Assembly: GCA_910586565.1 (NCBI GenBank)
Contig: CAJUIT010000034.1
Span: 1-11,975, forward strand
From: an uncultured Muribaculaceae bacterium
GTDB lineage: Bacteria; Bacteroidota; Bacteroidia; Bacteroidales; Muribaculaceae
Reading direction: 5' to 3'
DNA length: 11,975 nt
Program-made: the position numbers and the translations under genes
Shown here: positions 1 through 6,691 of the stretch, in pieces
Layout of the letters: the number at the start of each line of letters is the position of its first letter
How positions within the stretch are numbered: the stretch's first letter is position 1
Notes under the pieces: generated by a model
Databases searched by the model: none
What the model was told of the DNA's origin: nothing
The model's input: the letters and a program-made list of their open reading frames with translations, nothing else

Positions 1-296
1 CGGGAAAATCTGTGGAATCTGTGGAATCCGTGAGAGGTTTTGGCTCACGGATTTCACGGATTTCACGGATTGGCTGACGCGGGAAAATCTGTGGAATCTG
101 TGGAATCCGTGAGAAGTTATTTAGCTCACGGATTACGCGGATTGCACGGATTGGCTGACGCGGGAAAATCTGTGGAATCTGTGGAATCCGTGAGAGGTTT
201 TGGCTCACGGATTTCGCGGATTGCACGGATTGGCTGACGCGGGAAAATCAGTGGAATCTGCGGAATCCGTGAGAGATTTTGTAGGGCACGGATTAA
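1..296. repeat. 79/81-bp tandem repeat with internal palindromes
   Basis: Units begin with CGGGAAAATC at 1, 80, 161 and 240, giving lengths of 79, 81, 79 bp and a partial fourth copy that decays near 296. The array may continue beyond the left edge. Every unit contains the arms AATCCGTGAG and CTCACGGATT (25-34/44-53, 104-113/125-134, 185-194/204-213; the fourth has 264-273 and a shortened arm at 286-294) with a 9-11 nt loop in the complete units. The arms are extended by 9-nt sub-repeats, AATCTGTGG on the left and TCACGGATT on the right. In unit 1 this gives 28-nt arms (7-34 and 44-71) that differ only at four G-T positions. It lies downstream of the glgB stop codon. It carries no believable gene. 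Its function is unknown; it could be a dispersed intergenic repeat, a transcription-ending structure or a protein-binding array. Confidence 0.9.
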
Positions 297-312
297 CAGC
301 GAGTGGCGGGGG

Positions 313-2334
313 TTATTTGCGGGGGCGGGAGCGGACGAGGCGGAGGACCTGGGCGGAGCGGGCGGGGAGGTAGAGGCGGAGCCATTCTTTGCCGAGGGGT
401 TGGTAGAGGGGGTCGAAGCCGGTGAGGTGGTCGACTTTCTCGTCGATGTTGCCGAAGCCTCCGAATTGGGGGGCGTCGGTGGAGAGTACCACGCGGTATT
501 TGCCCACGGGGGCCAGGATGCCGTAGTCGCTGAATGACTTGACGGGGTTGAAGTTGAACACGAACACGTAGTTGCCGCGGCGGAAGGCAAGCACTTGGTC
601 GGAGTCCTGCTCCCAGAGTTTCTCGATGCCGAGTGCCTGGAAGTTGTTGATGCCGGAAACGAGCTCGACCATCGCGTTGTCGAAGGCGTTGAGGAAGCGG
701 TATTGGAGGTCCTCGCGGTCGACGAGGCTCCACTGGCGGCGTGCGTATTTATAGCTCCAGCCGTTGCCTTCGCGGGGGAAGTCGATCCACTCGGGGTGGC
801 CGAATTCGTTGCCCATGAAGTTGAGGTAGCCTCCGTTGATGGTGGCGAGTGTGACGAGGCGAATCATTTTGTGGAGGGCGAGGCCGCGGGTGACTGCGGG
901 GTGGGTGTCGCCTACCATCATGTGCCAGTACATTTCTTTGTCGATGAGGCGGAAGATGAGGGTTTTGTCGCCCACGAGGGCTTGGTCGTGGCTCTCCACG
1001 TAGGAGATTGTTTTCTCGTCGGAGCGGCGGTTGGTGAGCTCCCAGAAGATTGAGGTGGGGTGCCAGTCCTCGTCTTTGCGTTCCTTGAGGGTTTTAATCC
1101 AGTAGTCGGGGATGCCCATTGCCATGCGGTAGTCGAAGCCGATGCCTCCGTCCTTGATTTTGATTGCGAGGCCGGGCATGCCGCTCATCTCCTCGGCGAT
1201 GGTGATGGCGTGGGGGTTGATCTGGTGGATTAGTTTGTTGGCGAGGGTGAGGTAGACGATGGCGTTGGTGTCCTGGTTGCCGTCGTAGTAGTCGCCGTAG
1301 CCCGAGAATGCTTTGCCGAGGCCGTGGTCGTAGTAGAGCATCGAGGTGACGCCGTCGAAGCGGAAGCCGTCGAAGCGGAATTCCTCGAGCCAGTATTTGC
1401 AGTTGGAGAGGAGGAAGTGGAGCACTTCGTTTTTGCCGTAGTCGAAGCAGAGCGAATCCCATGCGGGGTGCTCGCGGCGATGGTCGGGGTAGAAGTAGAG
1501 GTCGGGTGAGCCGTCGAGGCGTCCGAGCCCTTCGTTTTCGTTTTTAACGGCGTGGGAGTGAACGATGTCCATAATCACGGCGATGCCGAGGGAGTGGGCG
1601 CGGTCGACGAGGCTCTTGAGCTCTTCGGGGGTTCCGAAGCGCGACGAGGGGGCGAAGAAGCTGCTCACGTGGTAGCCGAATGAGCCGTAGTAGGGGTGTT
1701 CCTGGATTGCCATAATCTGGATGGCGTTGTAGCCGTCGGCGGCGATGCGGGGGAGCACTTTGTCGCGGAATTCGGTGTAGGAGCCTACCCCTTCGGTTTC
1801 CTGCGCCATGCCTATGTGGCATTCGTAGATGAGGAGGGGGCGGGTGTCGGGGATGAAGTTTTCGGTGGTCCAGCGGTAGGGGGTGTTATCCCACACCTGG
1901 GCCGAGAAGATGTGGGTTTGCTCGTCCTGCACCACGCGGGTGGCGTAGGCGGGGATGCGCATCCCCTCCCCTCCCGGCCAATGCACGCTCATTTTGTAGA
2001 GCTGGCCGTGGCGGAGCGCCGTGGCGGGGATGTGGAGTTCCCACACTCCGTTTTTGATGGGTTTGAGAGCGAACTCGGGACGTTCTTCCCAATCGGAGAA
2101 GTCGCCGACGAGGTAGATTTGGGTTGCGTTGGGTGCCCATTCGCGGAACACCCACCAGTCGCCCTGACGGTGCAGGCCGAAGTATTGGTGTGCGTTGGCG
2201 AAATCGCGCAGGGAATTGCTGCAATGTGAGGTGAGGTCGGCTTCCTTGCGGATTGCGTCGGCATGGCGGCCTTCGATGGCGTTGGCGTAGGGCTCAAGCC
2301 AAGGGTCGTTGCGATAAAGGGCGAGAGGTTTCAT
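313..2334 (-). CDS. glgB: 1,4-alpha-glucan (glycogen) branching enzyme, GH13
   Basis: The 673-residue protein transfers segments of alpha-1,4-glucan chains to make alpha-1,6 branches during cytoplasmic glycogen synthesis. An N-terminal CBM48-like module lies around residues 58-130 (FREWAPNATQIYLVGDFSDW). The GH13 barrel shows region I (DIVHSHAVKN), region II GFRFDGVTSM with the nucleophile D327, region III IAEEMSGMPG with the acid E381, and region IV YVESHDQA with D450. The C-terminal beta domain ends near 670. The DGVTSMLY and SGMPG signatures resemble the eukaryote-like branching enzymes (subfamily GH13_8 by recognition) more than the E. coli type. The start is ATG with no Shine-Dalgarno sequence, and the stop is TAA at 313-315. 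It is the last of three minus-strand genes, 133 bp after meaB. No other glycogen gene is next to it, so the pathway is not clustered here. Confidence 0.95.
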   Translation of the reverse strand: MKPLALYRNDPWLEPYANAIEGRHADAIRKEADLTSHCSNSLRDFANAHQYFGLHRQGDWWVFREWAPNATQIYLVGDFSDWEERPEFALKPIKNGVWELHIPATALRHGQLYKMSVHWPGGEGMRIPAYATRVVQDEQTHIFSAQVWDNTPYRWTTENFIPDTRPLLIYECHIGMAQETEGVGSYTEFRDKVLPRIAADGYNAIQIMAIQEHPYYGSFGYHVSSFFAPSSRFGTPEELKSLVDRAHSLGIAVIMDIVHSHAVKNENEGLGRLDGSPDLYFYPDHRREHPAWDSLCFDYGKNEVLHFLLSNCKYWLEEFRFDGFRFDGVTSMLYYDHGLGKAFSGYGDYYDGNQDTNAIVYLTLANKLIHQINPHAITIAEEMSGMPGLAIKIKDGGIGFDYRMAMGIPDYWIKTLKERKDEDWHPTSIFWELTNRRSDEKTISYVESHDQALVGDKTLIFRLIDKEMYWHMMVGDTHPAVTRGLALHKMIRLVTLATINGGYLNFMGNEFGHPEWIDFPREGNGWSYKYARRQWSLVDREDLQYRFLNAFDNAMVELVSGINNFQALGIEKLWEQDSDQVLAFRRGNYVFVFNFNPVKSFSDYGILAPVGKYRVVLSTDAPQFGGFGNIDEKVDHLTGFDPLYQPLGKEWLRLYLPARSAQVLRLVRSRPRK

Positions 2335-2343
2335 AGGTGGGTA

Positions 2344-2449
2344 AGAAGTTAGAAGTTAGAAATCAGAAGTTAGAAGTCAGAAGAGAGAAGTCAGTTAGGA
2401 GTGAGATTTATAAGATTTATAAAAATTATAGAAGTTATAGGAGCTACTA
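2344..2449. repeat. heptad and nonamer repeats filling the meaB-glgB spacer
   Basis: From 2344 to 2392 the plus strand is seven consecutive 7-mers starting with AGA (types AGAAGTT, AGAAATC, AGAAGTC, AGAAGAG), followed by two weaker ones. From 2405 to 2449 the period changes to 9, starting with two perfect GATTTATAA units and decaying through AAATTATAG and AAGTTATAG. The block 2393-2424 is identical to 3618-3649 in the spacer before meaB. Together they occupy most of the 133 bp between the meaB stop and the glgB start. No TAnnTTTG box was found on the coding strand here. The role is unknown. Confidence 0.85.
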
Positions 2450-2467
2450 TATAACGGATTGGAGGAG

Positions 2468-3538
2468 TTAAGAGTTGAGGAGGAGGGTGGCGGCGGCGAA
2501 GGGGGAGAGGGTGTTGGCCAGCACACGGCGCTCGCAGTCGGCGATGCGGAGGGCGCGGTCGGGGTTGTCGTAGAAGCGGTGGCGGAGCTCGGCGTCGATG
2601 GTTTCGTACATCCAGTAGCGTGCCTGCTCGTGACGGCGGCTCTCGAAGTAGCCGTTTTCTTTAACGAAGGTGAAGTAGCGGTCGATCATATCCCACACTT
2701 CGGGGATGCCAAGCTCGTAGTAGCCTGAGTAGGTGAGCACTTCGGGGCTCCATCCCGAGGGGGGCGTGGGGAAAAGGTGGAGTGCCGAGCGGAATTGCGC
2801 CTGCGCCAGACGGGCGCGGTCGATGTTGTCGCCGTCGGCTTTGTTGATGACGATGCCGTCGGCCATCTCCATGATGCCTCGCTTGATGCCCTGGAGCTCA
2901 TCGCCGGTGCCGGCGAGCTGAATGAGGAGGAAGAAGTCGACCATTGAGTGAACGGCGGTTTCGCTCTGCCCTACCCCGACGGTCTCGACAAAGACGGTGT
3001 CGTAGCCGGCGGCCTCGCATAGCACGATTGTCTCGCGGGTTTTGCGGGCCACGCCTCCGAGCGAGCCTGCCGAGGGTGAGGGGCGGATGAAGGCCGAGGG
3101 GTGGGTGGAGAGTTTCTCCATGCGTGTTTTGTCGCCGAGAATGCTCCCTTTGGAGCGCTCGGAGGAGGGGTCGATGGCGAGCACGGCGAGTTTGCCCCCG
3201 TTGCGGAGCACGTGGAGGCCGAAAACGTCGATTGAGGTTGATTTGCCGGCTCCGGGCACGCCTGTGATGCCTATGCGGCGGCTGCGTCCCGAGTGGGGAA
3301 GGCATTTTTCGATGACTTCGCGGGCTATGGCCTGATGGGCGGGGGCCACACTCTCAACGAGGGTGACAGCGCGCGCCAGTTGGGTTACATCTCCTTTGAG
3401 GATGCCTTCAACGAGCTCGGCGGCCGAAGGGAGGGGCTGCCGGCGGCGTGGCTTGAGATAGGGGTTGACGGAGGGTGGCTGTGCCACTCCGGCATTGACG
3501 GCAAGGCCTGTGTAGCGGGGGTCGTTTTCGGGGTGCAT
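2468..3538 (-). CDS. meaB: MeaB/ArgK-type GTPase, methylmalonyl-CoA mutase chaperone
   Basis: This is a cytoplasmic G3E-family P-loop GTPase of about 356 residues. Family members load and protect the adenosylcobalamin cofactor of methylmalonyl-CoA mutase, used by Bacteroidales in the succinate-propionate route. Visible motifs (numbered from the chosen start) are the P-loop GVPGAGKST at 93-101, DPSS at 123-126, the switch-like VETVGVGQSE at 184-193, and the guanine-specificity motif NKAD at 232-235. The length fits the family. I chose the ATG at 3538 over a TTG at 3562: the extra eight codons would be read from the GACAAAA-type repeat of the spacer, while MHPENDPRYTGL starts outside it. The mutase genes are not in the window. 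It sits between polA and glgB with repeat-filled spacers on both sides, so whether it shares a transcript with them is uncertain. Confidence 0.93.
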   Translation of the reverse strand: MHPENDPRYTGLAVNAGVAQPPSVNPYLKPRRRQPLPSAAELVEGILKGDVTQLARAVTLVESVAPAHQAIAREVIEKCLPHSGRSRRIGITGVPGAGKSTSIDVFGLHVLRNGGKLAVLAIDPSSERSKGSILGDKTRMEKLSTHPSAFIRPSPSAGSLGGVARKTRETIVLCEAAGYDTVFVETVGVGQSETAVHSMVDFFLLIQLAGTGDELQGIKRGIMEMADGIVINKADGDNIDRARLAQAQFRSALHLFPTPPSGWSPEVLTYSGYYELGIPEVWDMIDRYFTFVKENGYFESRRHEQARYWMYETIDAELRHRFYDNPDRALRIADCERRVLANTLSPFAAATLLLNS

Positions 3539-3556
3539 AGGGGGGGAAAAGACGGG

Positions 3557-3674
3557 AGACAAAAAGACAAAAGACGAAAGACAAAAAGAAGAGAGAAGAG
3601 AGAAGAGAGAAGAGAGAAGTTAGGAGTGAGATTTATAAGATTTATAAAATTTATAAGAGTTATAAACGATATAA
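3557..3674. repeat. three successive short-period repeats filling the polA-meaB spacer
   Basis: Read on the plus strand, 3557-3587 is a 7/8-nt repeat of the GACAAAA/GACGAAA type. Positions 3587-3621 are five heptads (four AGAAGAG, one AGAAGTT). Positions 3630-3674 are five nonamers: two perfect GATTTATAA, then AATTTATAA, GAGTTATAA and ACGATATAA. The last nonamer ends exactly at the base before the polA stop codon (3675-3677). The stretch 3618-3649 is a perfect 32-bp copy of 2393-2424. Almost the whole 136-bp gap is repetitive, and no gene is present. Confidence 0.85.
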
Positions 3675-6470
3675 TCAGTGGGCTTCGAGCCAGTTGGCGC
3701 CGGTGCCGGCGGAGACTTCGAGGGGCACGGTGCCGGTGAAGGCGGCCGACATGAGGCGCACCACCATTTCCTGCAGCTGCGGGAGCTCGGAGGGGTGGAC
3801 GTTGAAGATGAGTTCGTCGTGAACCTGCATCACCATGCGCGACCGCATGCCGAGGCGGTTCATTTCGTTGTGGATTGAAATCATGGCTTTCTTGATGATG
3901 TCGGCAGCGGAGCCCTGGAGGGGTGCGTTGACGGCGTTGCGCTCGGCATAGCTGCGCACTGTTGCGTTGCGCGAGGTGATGTCGGGGAGGAAGCGTTTGC
4001 GCCCCATGATTGTGGTGACGTAGCCTTGCTGGCGTGCCCGCTCAACCGACTCGGCGATGAACTCGCGGATGTGTGGGTAGGTGGCGAAGTAGCCATCGAT
4101 TAGCTCGCGGGCTTCAACGCGGGGGATGCCGAGGCGCTCGGCGAGGCCAAAGGCCGAAATGCCGTAAATGGTGCCGAAGTTGGCTGTTTTCGCTTTGCGG
4201 CGCTGGTCGTCGGTGACTTCGGCGAATGGCACGTGGTAGATTTTGGCGGCTGTGGCGCGGTGGATGTCGAGCCCCTCGCGGAAGGCCTCGGTGAGCTCGG
4301 GGTCGTTACTGAGAGCTGCAAGGAGGCGGAGCTCAATCTGTGAGTAGTCGGCCGAGAGGATTAGGCATCCGGGGTCGGCGATGAAAGCACGGCGCACCTC
4401 GCGGCCGTCGTCGGTGCGGATGGGTATGTTCTGGAGGTTGGGGTTGGCCGATGAGAGGCGCCCTGTGGCGGTGAGAGTCTGGTTGTAGGTGGTGTGGATT
4501 TTACCGGTGGCGGGGTTGACGAGCTCGGGGAGGGCGTTGACGTAGGTGCTCAGGAGCTTTTTAAGGCCGCGGGCTTCGAGGATGGCCTCGACCAGTGGGT
4601 GGTCGTGGCGATGTTTCTCGAGAATCTCCTCAGTGGTGGAGAACGCTCCGGTTTTGGTGCGCTTGGCTTTGGGGTCGAGCTGCATTTTGCCGAACAGAAT
4701 CTCACCCACCTGCATGGGAGAGCTGATGTTGAAGCGCTCGCCGGCGAGGTCGTAGGCTTTCTCCTCGATTTGACGGAGACGGGCGGTGAGGGTGAGCGAC
4801 AGGCGGTGAAGCTCGGCCGAGTCGATACGCACGCCGGTGAACTCCATGTCGGCGAGCACGCGGGCCAGGGGGAACTCGATGTCGAGAGCCAGAGGGAGCT
4901 GGTCGTTGGTTTCGAGGAGCGAGCGGAGGGGAGAGAGCAGCCGCAGAGTGATGTCGGCCTGCTCGCAAAGGCGCTGCAGCTCCTCACCGGCCGGGAGGGG
5001 GAGGTTGGGTTTTCGCGAGGATGATGCCTCGGCATAGTCGGCGGTGGTGTAGGAGAGGATGGAGAGGGCGATGTCGGCAAGGCGGTGGCGCATCTCGGGC
5101 TGCAGGATGTAGTGGGCCAGCGAGGTGTCGAAATAGGGTGCGGAAATGGCGATGTTCTCGCGGCGGAGGAGCACCATGTCGCGCTTTATGTCGTGACTGA
5201 CGAGGGTTGTTGAGGGGGAGGTGAAGAGTGGCTCAAGGATGGCCATGAGGGTGGCACGCTGTTGGGGGTCGGCGGGGATGTCGATGTAGCGGGCGCGCCC
5301 CTCGGAGGTGGCCACTGCGATGGCACGGAGGGTGGCAGTCATGGCTTCGGCTCCGGTGGCGTAGATGGCTATGCCCACAGCGGGGGCTGCGGCGGCCTCG
5401 GCCACGGCGGCGGCAATGTCGGCGGGGGTGGTGAGGGGGGCGTAGTCGGTGGTCGGGGTGTCGGCAGGGGCGGGCGCGGACTGTGCGGCGGGGTCGTCAC
5501 CGTCGATGAAATCGAAAAGGGAGCGCTGCGGCACCTGAGCCGACGTAGCGTTGGTGGCAGCCTGCGGGGAGCGTGCACCACTCCCCTGCTCTTTCGACGC
5601 GCCACCGAGGCGTGCGAGGAACGTTTTGAACTCAAGGCGGGAGAAGATGTCGCGCAGGCGGTCAACATCCTCGGGGTCGCGGCGGAGGGTGTCGAAGTCG
5701 ACTTCGAGCGGTACGTCGCGGCGGATTGTGGCGAGGGTCTTGGAGAAGCGGATGGCTTCGGCGTTGTCGCGTATTTTTTTCCCGATGGCACCTTCGATGG
5801 ATTGAGCCTTGTCGAGCATATTCTCGACCGAGCCATATTCCTTGATGAGTTTGGAGGCGGTTTTCGGGCCGACACCGGGGCAGCCGGGGATGTTGTCGAT
5901 TTTGTCGCCTTCGAGGGCGAGGAGGTCGATTACCTGCATGGGGGTGTCGATGCCGTAGCGCTCGCACACCTCGGCGGGGCCGCGGAGCTCGAAGCCCTGG
6001 CCGCGGAGGGAAGGTTTGTACATGAACACACGGTCGGAAACGAGCTGGCCGTAGTCCTTGTCGGGGGTCATCATGTAGGTGGTGTAGCCCTGCTGCGATG
6101 CGAGCAGGGAGAGGGTGCCTATAACGTCGTCGGCCTCATAGCCGGGAATTTCAAAGAGTGGGATTCGGTAGGCCTCGACAATTTCCTTGATGAAAGGGAT
6201 GGAGAGGGTGATATCCTCGGGCTGCGCCTCGCGGCCGGCTTTGTAGTCGGGGTAGAGCTCGTGGCGGAATGTTGGCCCGTGGGGGTCGAAGCACACGGCG
6301 ATGTGGGAGGGGTTCTCCTTGCGCAGAATCTCATCGAGGGTGTTGCAGAAGCCGAAAATGGCTGAGGTGTTGAAGCCTGTGGAGGTGATGCGCGGCGCAC
6401 GAATCAGCGCGTAGTAGGCGCGGTAGATGAGGGCGTAGGCGTCGAGAAGAAATAGTTTTTTGTCGTCCAT
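3675..6470 (-). CDS. polA: DNA polymerase I
   Basis: This 931-residue family A polymerase fills gaps and removes RNA primers in replication and repair. The N-terminal 5'-3' nuclease (about 1-290) keeps its metal ligands: D10, D62, E112, D114, D115, D137, D139, D189 and D192. A Pro/Ala/Thr-rich linker (about 291-345) follows and contains QRSLF at 315-319. The next domain (about 346-510) has the 3'-5' exonuclease fold by context, but the usual DTE motif reads AIY (A368, Y370) and the distal Asp is Q504; only D431 remains. Proofreading is therefore probably lost. The polymerase domain is intact: motif A DYSQIELR with D708, O-helix K761/F765/Y769, and motif C VHDE with D885. The start is ATG, with a TATCTTTG -7 element about 30 bp upstream. 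The length is normal for Bacteroidales PolA. Confidence 0.97.
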   Translation of the reverse strand: MDDKKLFLLDAYALIYRAYYALIRAPRITSTGFNTSAIFGFCNTLDEILRKENPSHIAVCFDPHGPTFRHELYPDYKAGREAQPEDITLSIPFIKEIVEAYRIPLFEIPGYEADDVIGTLSLLASQQGYTTYMMTPDKDYGQLVSDRVFMYKPSLRGQGFELRGPAEVCERYGIDTPMQVIDLLALEGDKIDNIPGCPGVGPKTASKLIKEYGSVENMLDKAQSIEGAIGKKIRDNAEAIRFSKTLATIRRDVPLEVDFDTLRRDPEDVDRLRDIFSRLEFKTFLARLGGASKEQGSGARSPQAATNATSAQVPQRSLFDFIDGDDPAAQSAPAPADTPTTDYAPLTTPADIAAAVAEAAAAPAVGIAIYATGAEAMTATLRAIAVATSEGRARYIDIPADPQQRATLMAILEPLFTSPSTTLVSHDIKRDMVLLRRENIAISAPYFDTSLAHYILQPEMRHRLADIALSILSYTTADYAEASSSRKPNLPLPAGEELQRLCEQADITLRLLSPLRSLLETNDQLPLALDIEFPLARVLADMEFTGVRIDSAELHRLSLTLTARLRQIEEKAYDLAGERFNISSPMQVGEILFGKMQLDPKAKRTKTGAFSTTEEILEKHRHDHPLVEAILEARGLKKLLSTYVNALPELVNPATGKIHTTYNQTLTATGRLSSANPNLQNIPIRTDDGREVRRAFIADPGCLILSADYSQIELRLLAALSNDPELTEAFREGLDIHRATAAKIYHVPFAEVTDDQRRKAKTANFGTIYGISAFGLAERLGIPRVEARELIDGYFATYPHIREFIAESVERARQQGYVTTIMGRKRFLPDITSRNATVRSYAERNAVNAPLQGSAADIIKKAMISIHNEMNRLGMRSRMVMQVHDELIFNVHPSELPQLQEMVVRLMSAAFTGTVPLEVSAGTGANWLEAH

Positions 6471-6499
6471 GATGCTTCGATGGGGTGAATGAATATCTA

Positions 6500-6507
6500 C
6501 AAAGATA
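6500..6507 (-). promoter_or_regulatory. Bacteroidales -7 promoter element of polA
   Basis: The plus strand reads CAAAGATA, which is TATCTTTG on the coding strand and matches the TAnnTTTG consensus of the Bacteroidetes primary sigma factor. It lies 29 bp upstream of the polA ATG. No TTTG -33 box is seen at the usual distance; the nearest CAAA on the plus strand is at 6536-6539, which is too far. It is a good but single-element match. Confidence 0.6.
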
Positions 6508-6532
6508 ACAATTAGTTTTTAGTTTTTAAGAG

Positions 6533-6565
6533 AGACAAAAGACAAAAAGACGAAAGACGAAAAGT
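6533..6565. repeat. GACAAAA-type 7/8-mer repeat
   Basis: Consecutive units GACAAAA, GACAAAAA, GACGAAA and GACGAAAA lie between the polA promoter and the downstream end of the lipoprotein gene. They are of the same type and on the same strand as 3557-3587, and of the same type but inverted relative to 11864-11899. No coding potential is seen in 6471-6691 apart from the regulatory sites listed. Confidence 0.8.
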
Positions 6566-6640
6566 GAGATTGGTTTTTAGGAGGGAGTGTTTAGTTTTAA
6601 GGAAGGCGCGGTGGGAGGTGGCGGCCGTGGCGAAGGAAAC

Positions 6641-6667
6641 AAAAAAACGCGGCCGGAGCCGCGTTTT
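6641..6667 (-). terminator. rho-independent terminator of the lipoprotein gene
   Basis: A perfect 10-bp inverted repeat (AAAACGCGGC at 6644-6653, GCCGCGTTTT at 6658-6667) with a 4-nt loop is followed, reading the minus strand, by an unbroken run of seven T (four of them in the stem). It begins 25 bp after the stop codon of the gene at 6692-7741. Reading plus, only four T follow, so it is mainly a minus-strand terminator. Confidence 0.9.
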
Positions 6668-6691
6668 GGGGAGAGGGAAAATGTGGTGGAA

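Noticed and set aside
40..237. Open frame of 65 codons on plus across the left repeats, giving a repetitive Gly/His/Ser/Val peptide
   Set aside because: It follows the 79/81-bp repeat units; the 79-bp units shift the frame so the peptide is not periodic across all copies, and there is no promoter or family similarity.
1..296. CRISPR array
   Set aside because: The whole unit repeats, with no unique spacers between constant repeats, and there are no cas genes nearby.
1696..2229. 177-codon open frame on plus opposite glgB
   Set aside because: Antisense shadow of the CBM48 and barrel coding region; no recognisable motif or promoter.
3539..3562. Longer meaB starting at the TTG at 3562
   Set aside because: The extra codons come from the spacer repeat, use a rarer start codon, and add nothing to the MeaB fold.
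5262..6365. Long 367-codon open frame on plus opposite polA
   Set aside because: Gly/Val-rich translation with no domain; it is the shadow of a GC-rich gene with complete catalytic motifs on the minus strand.
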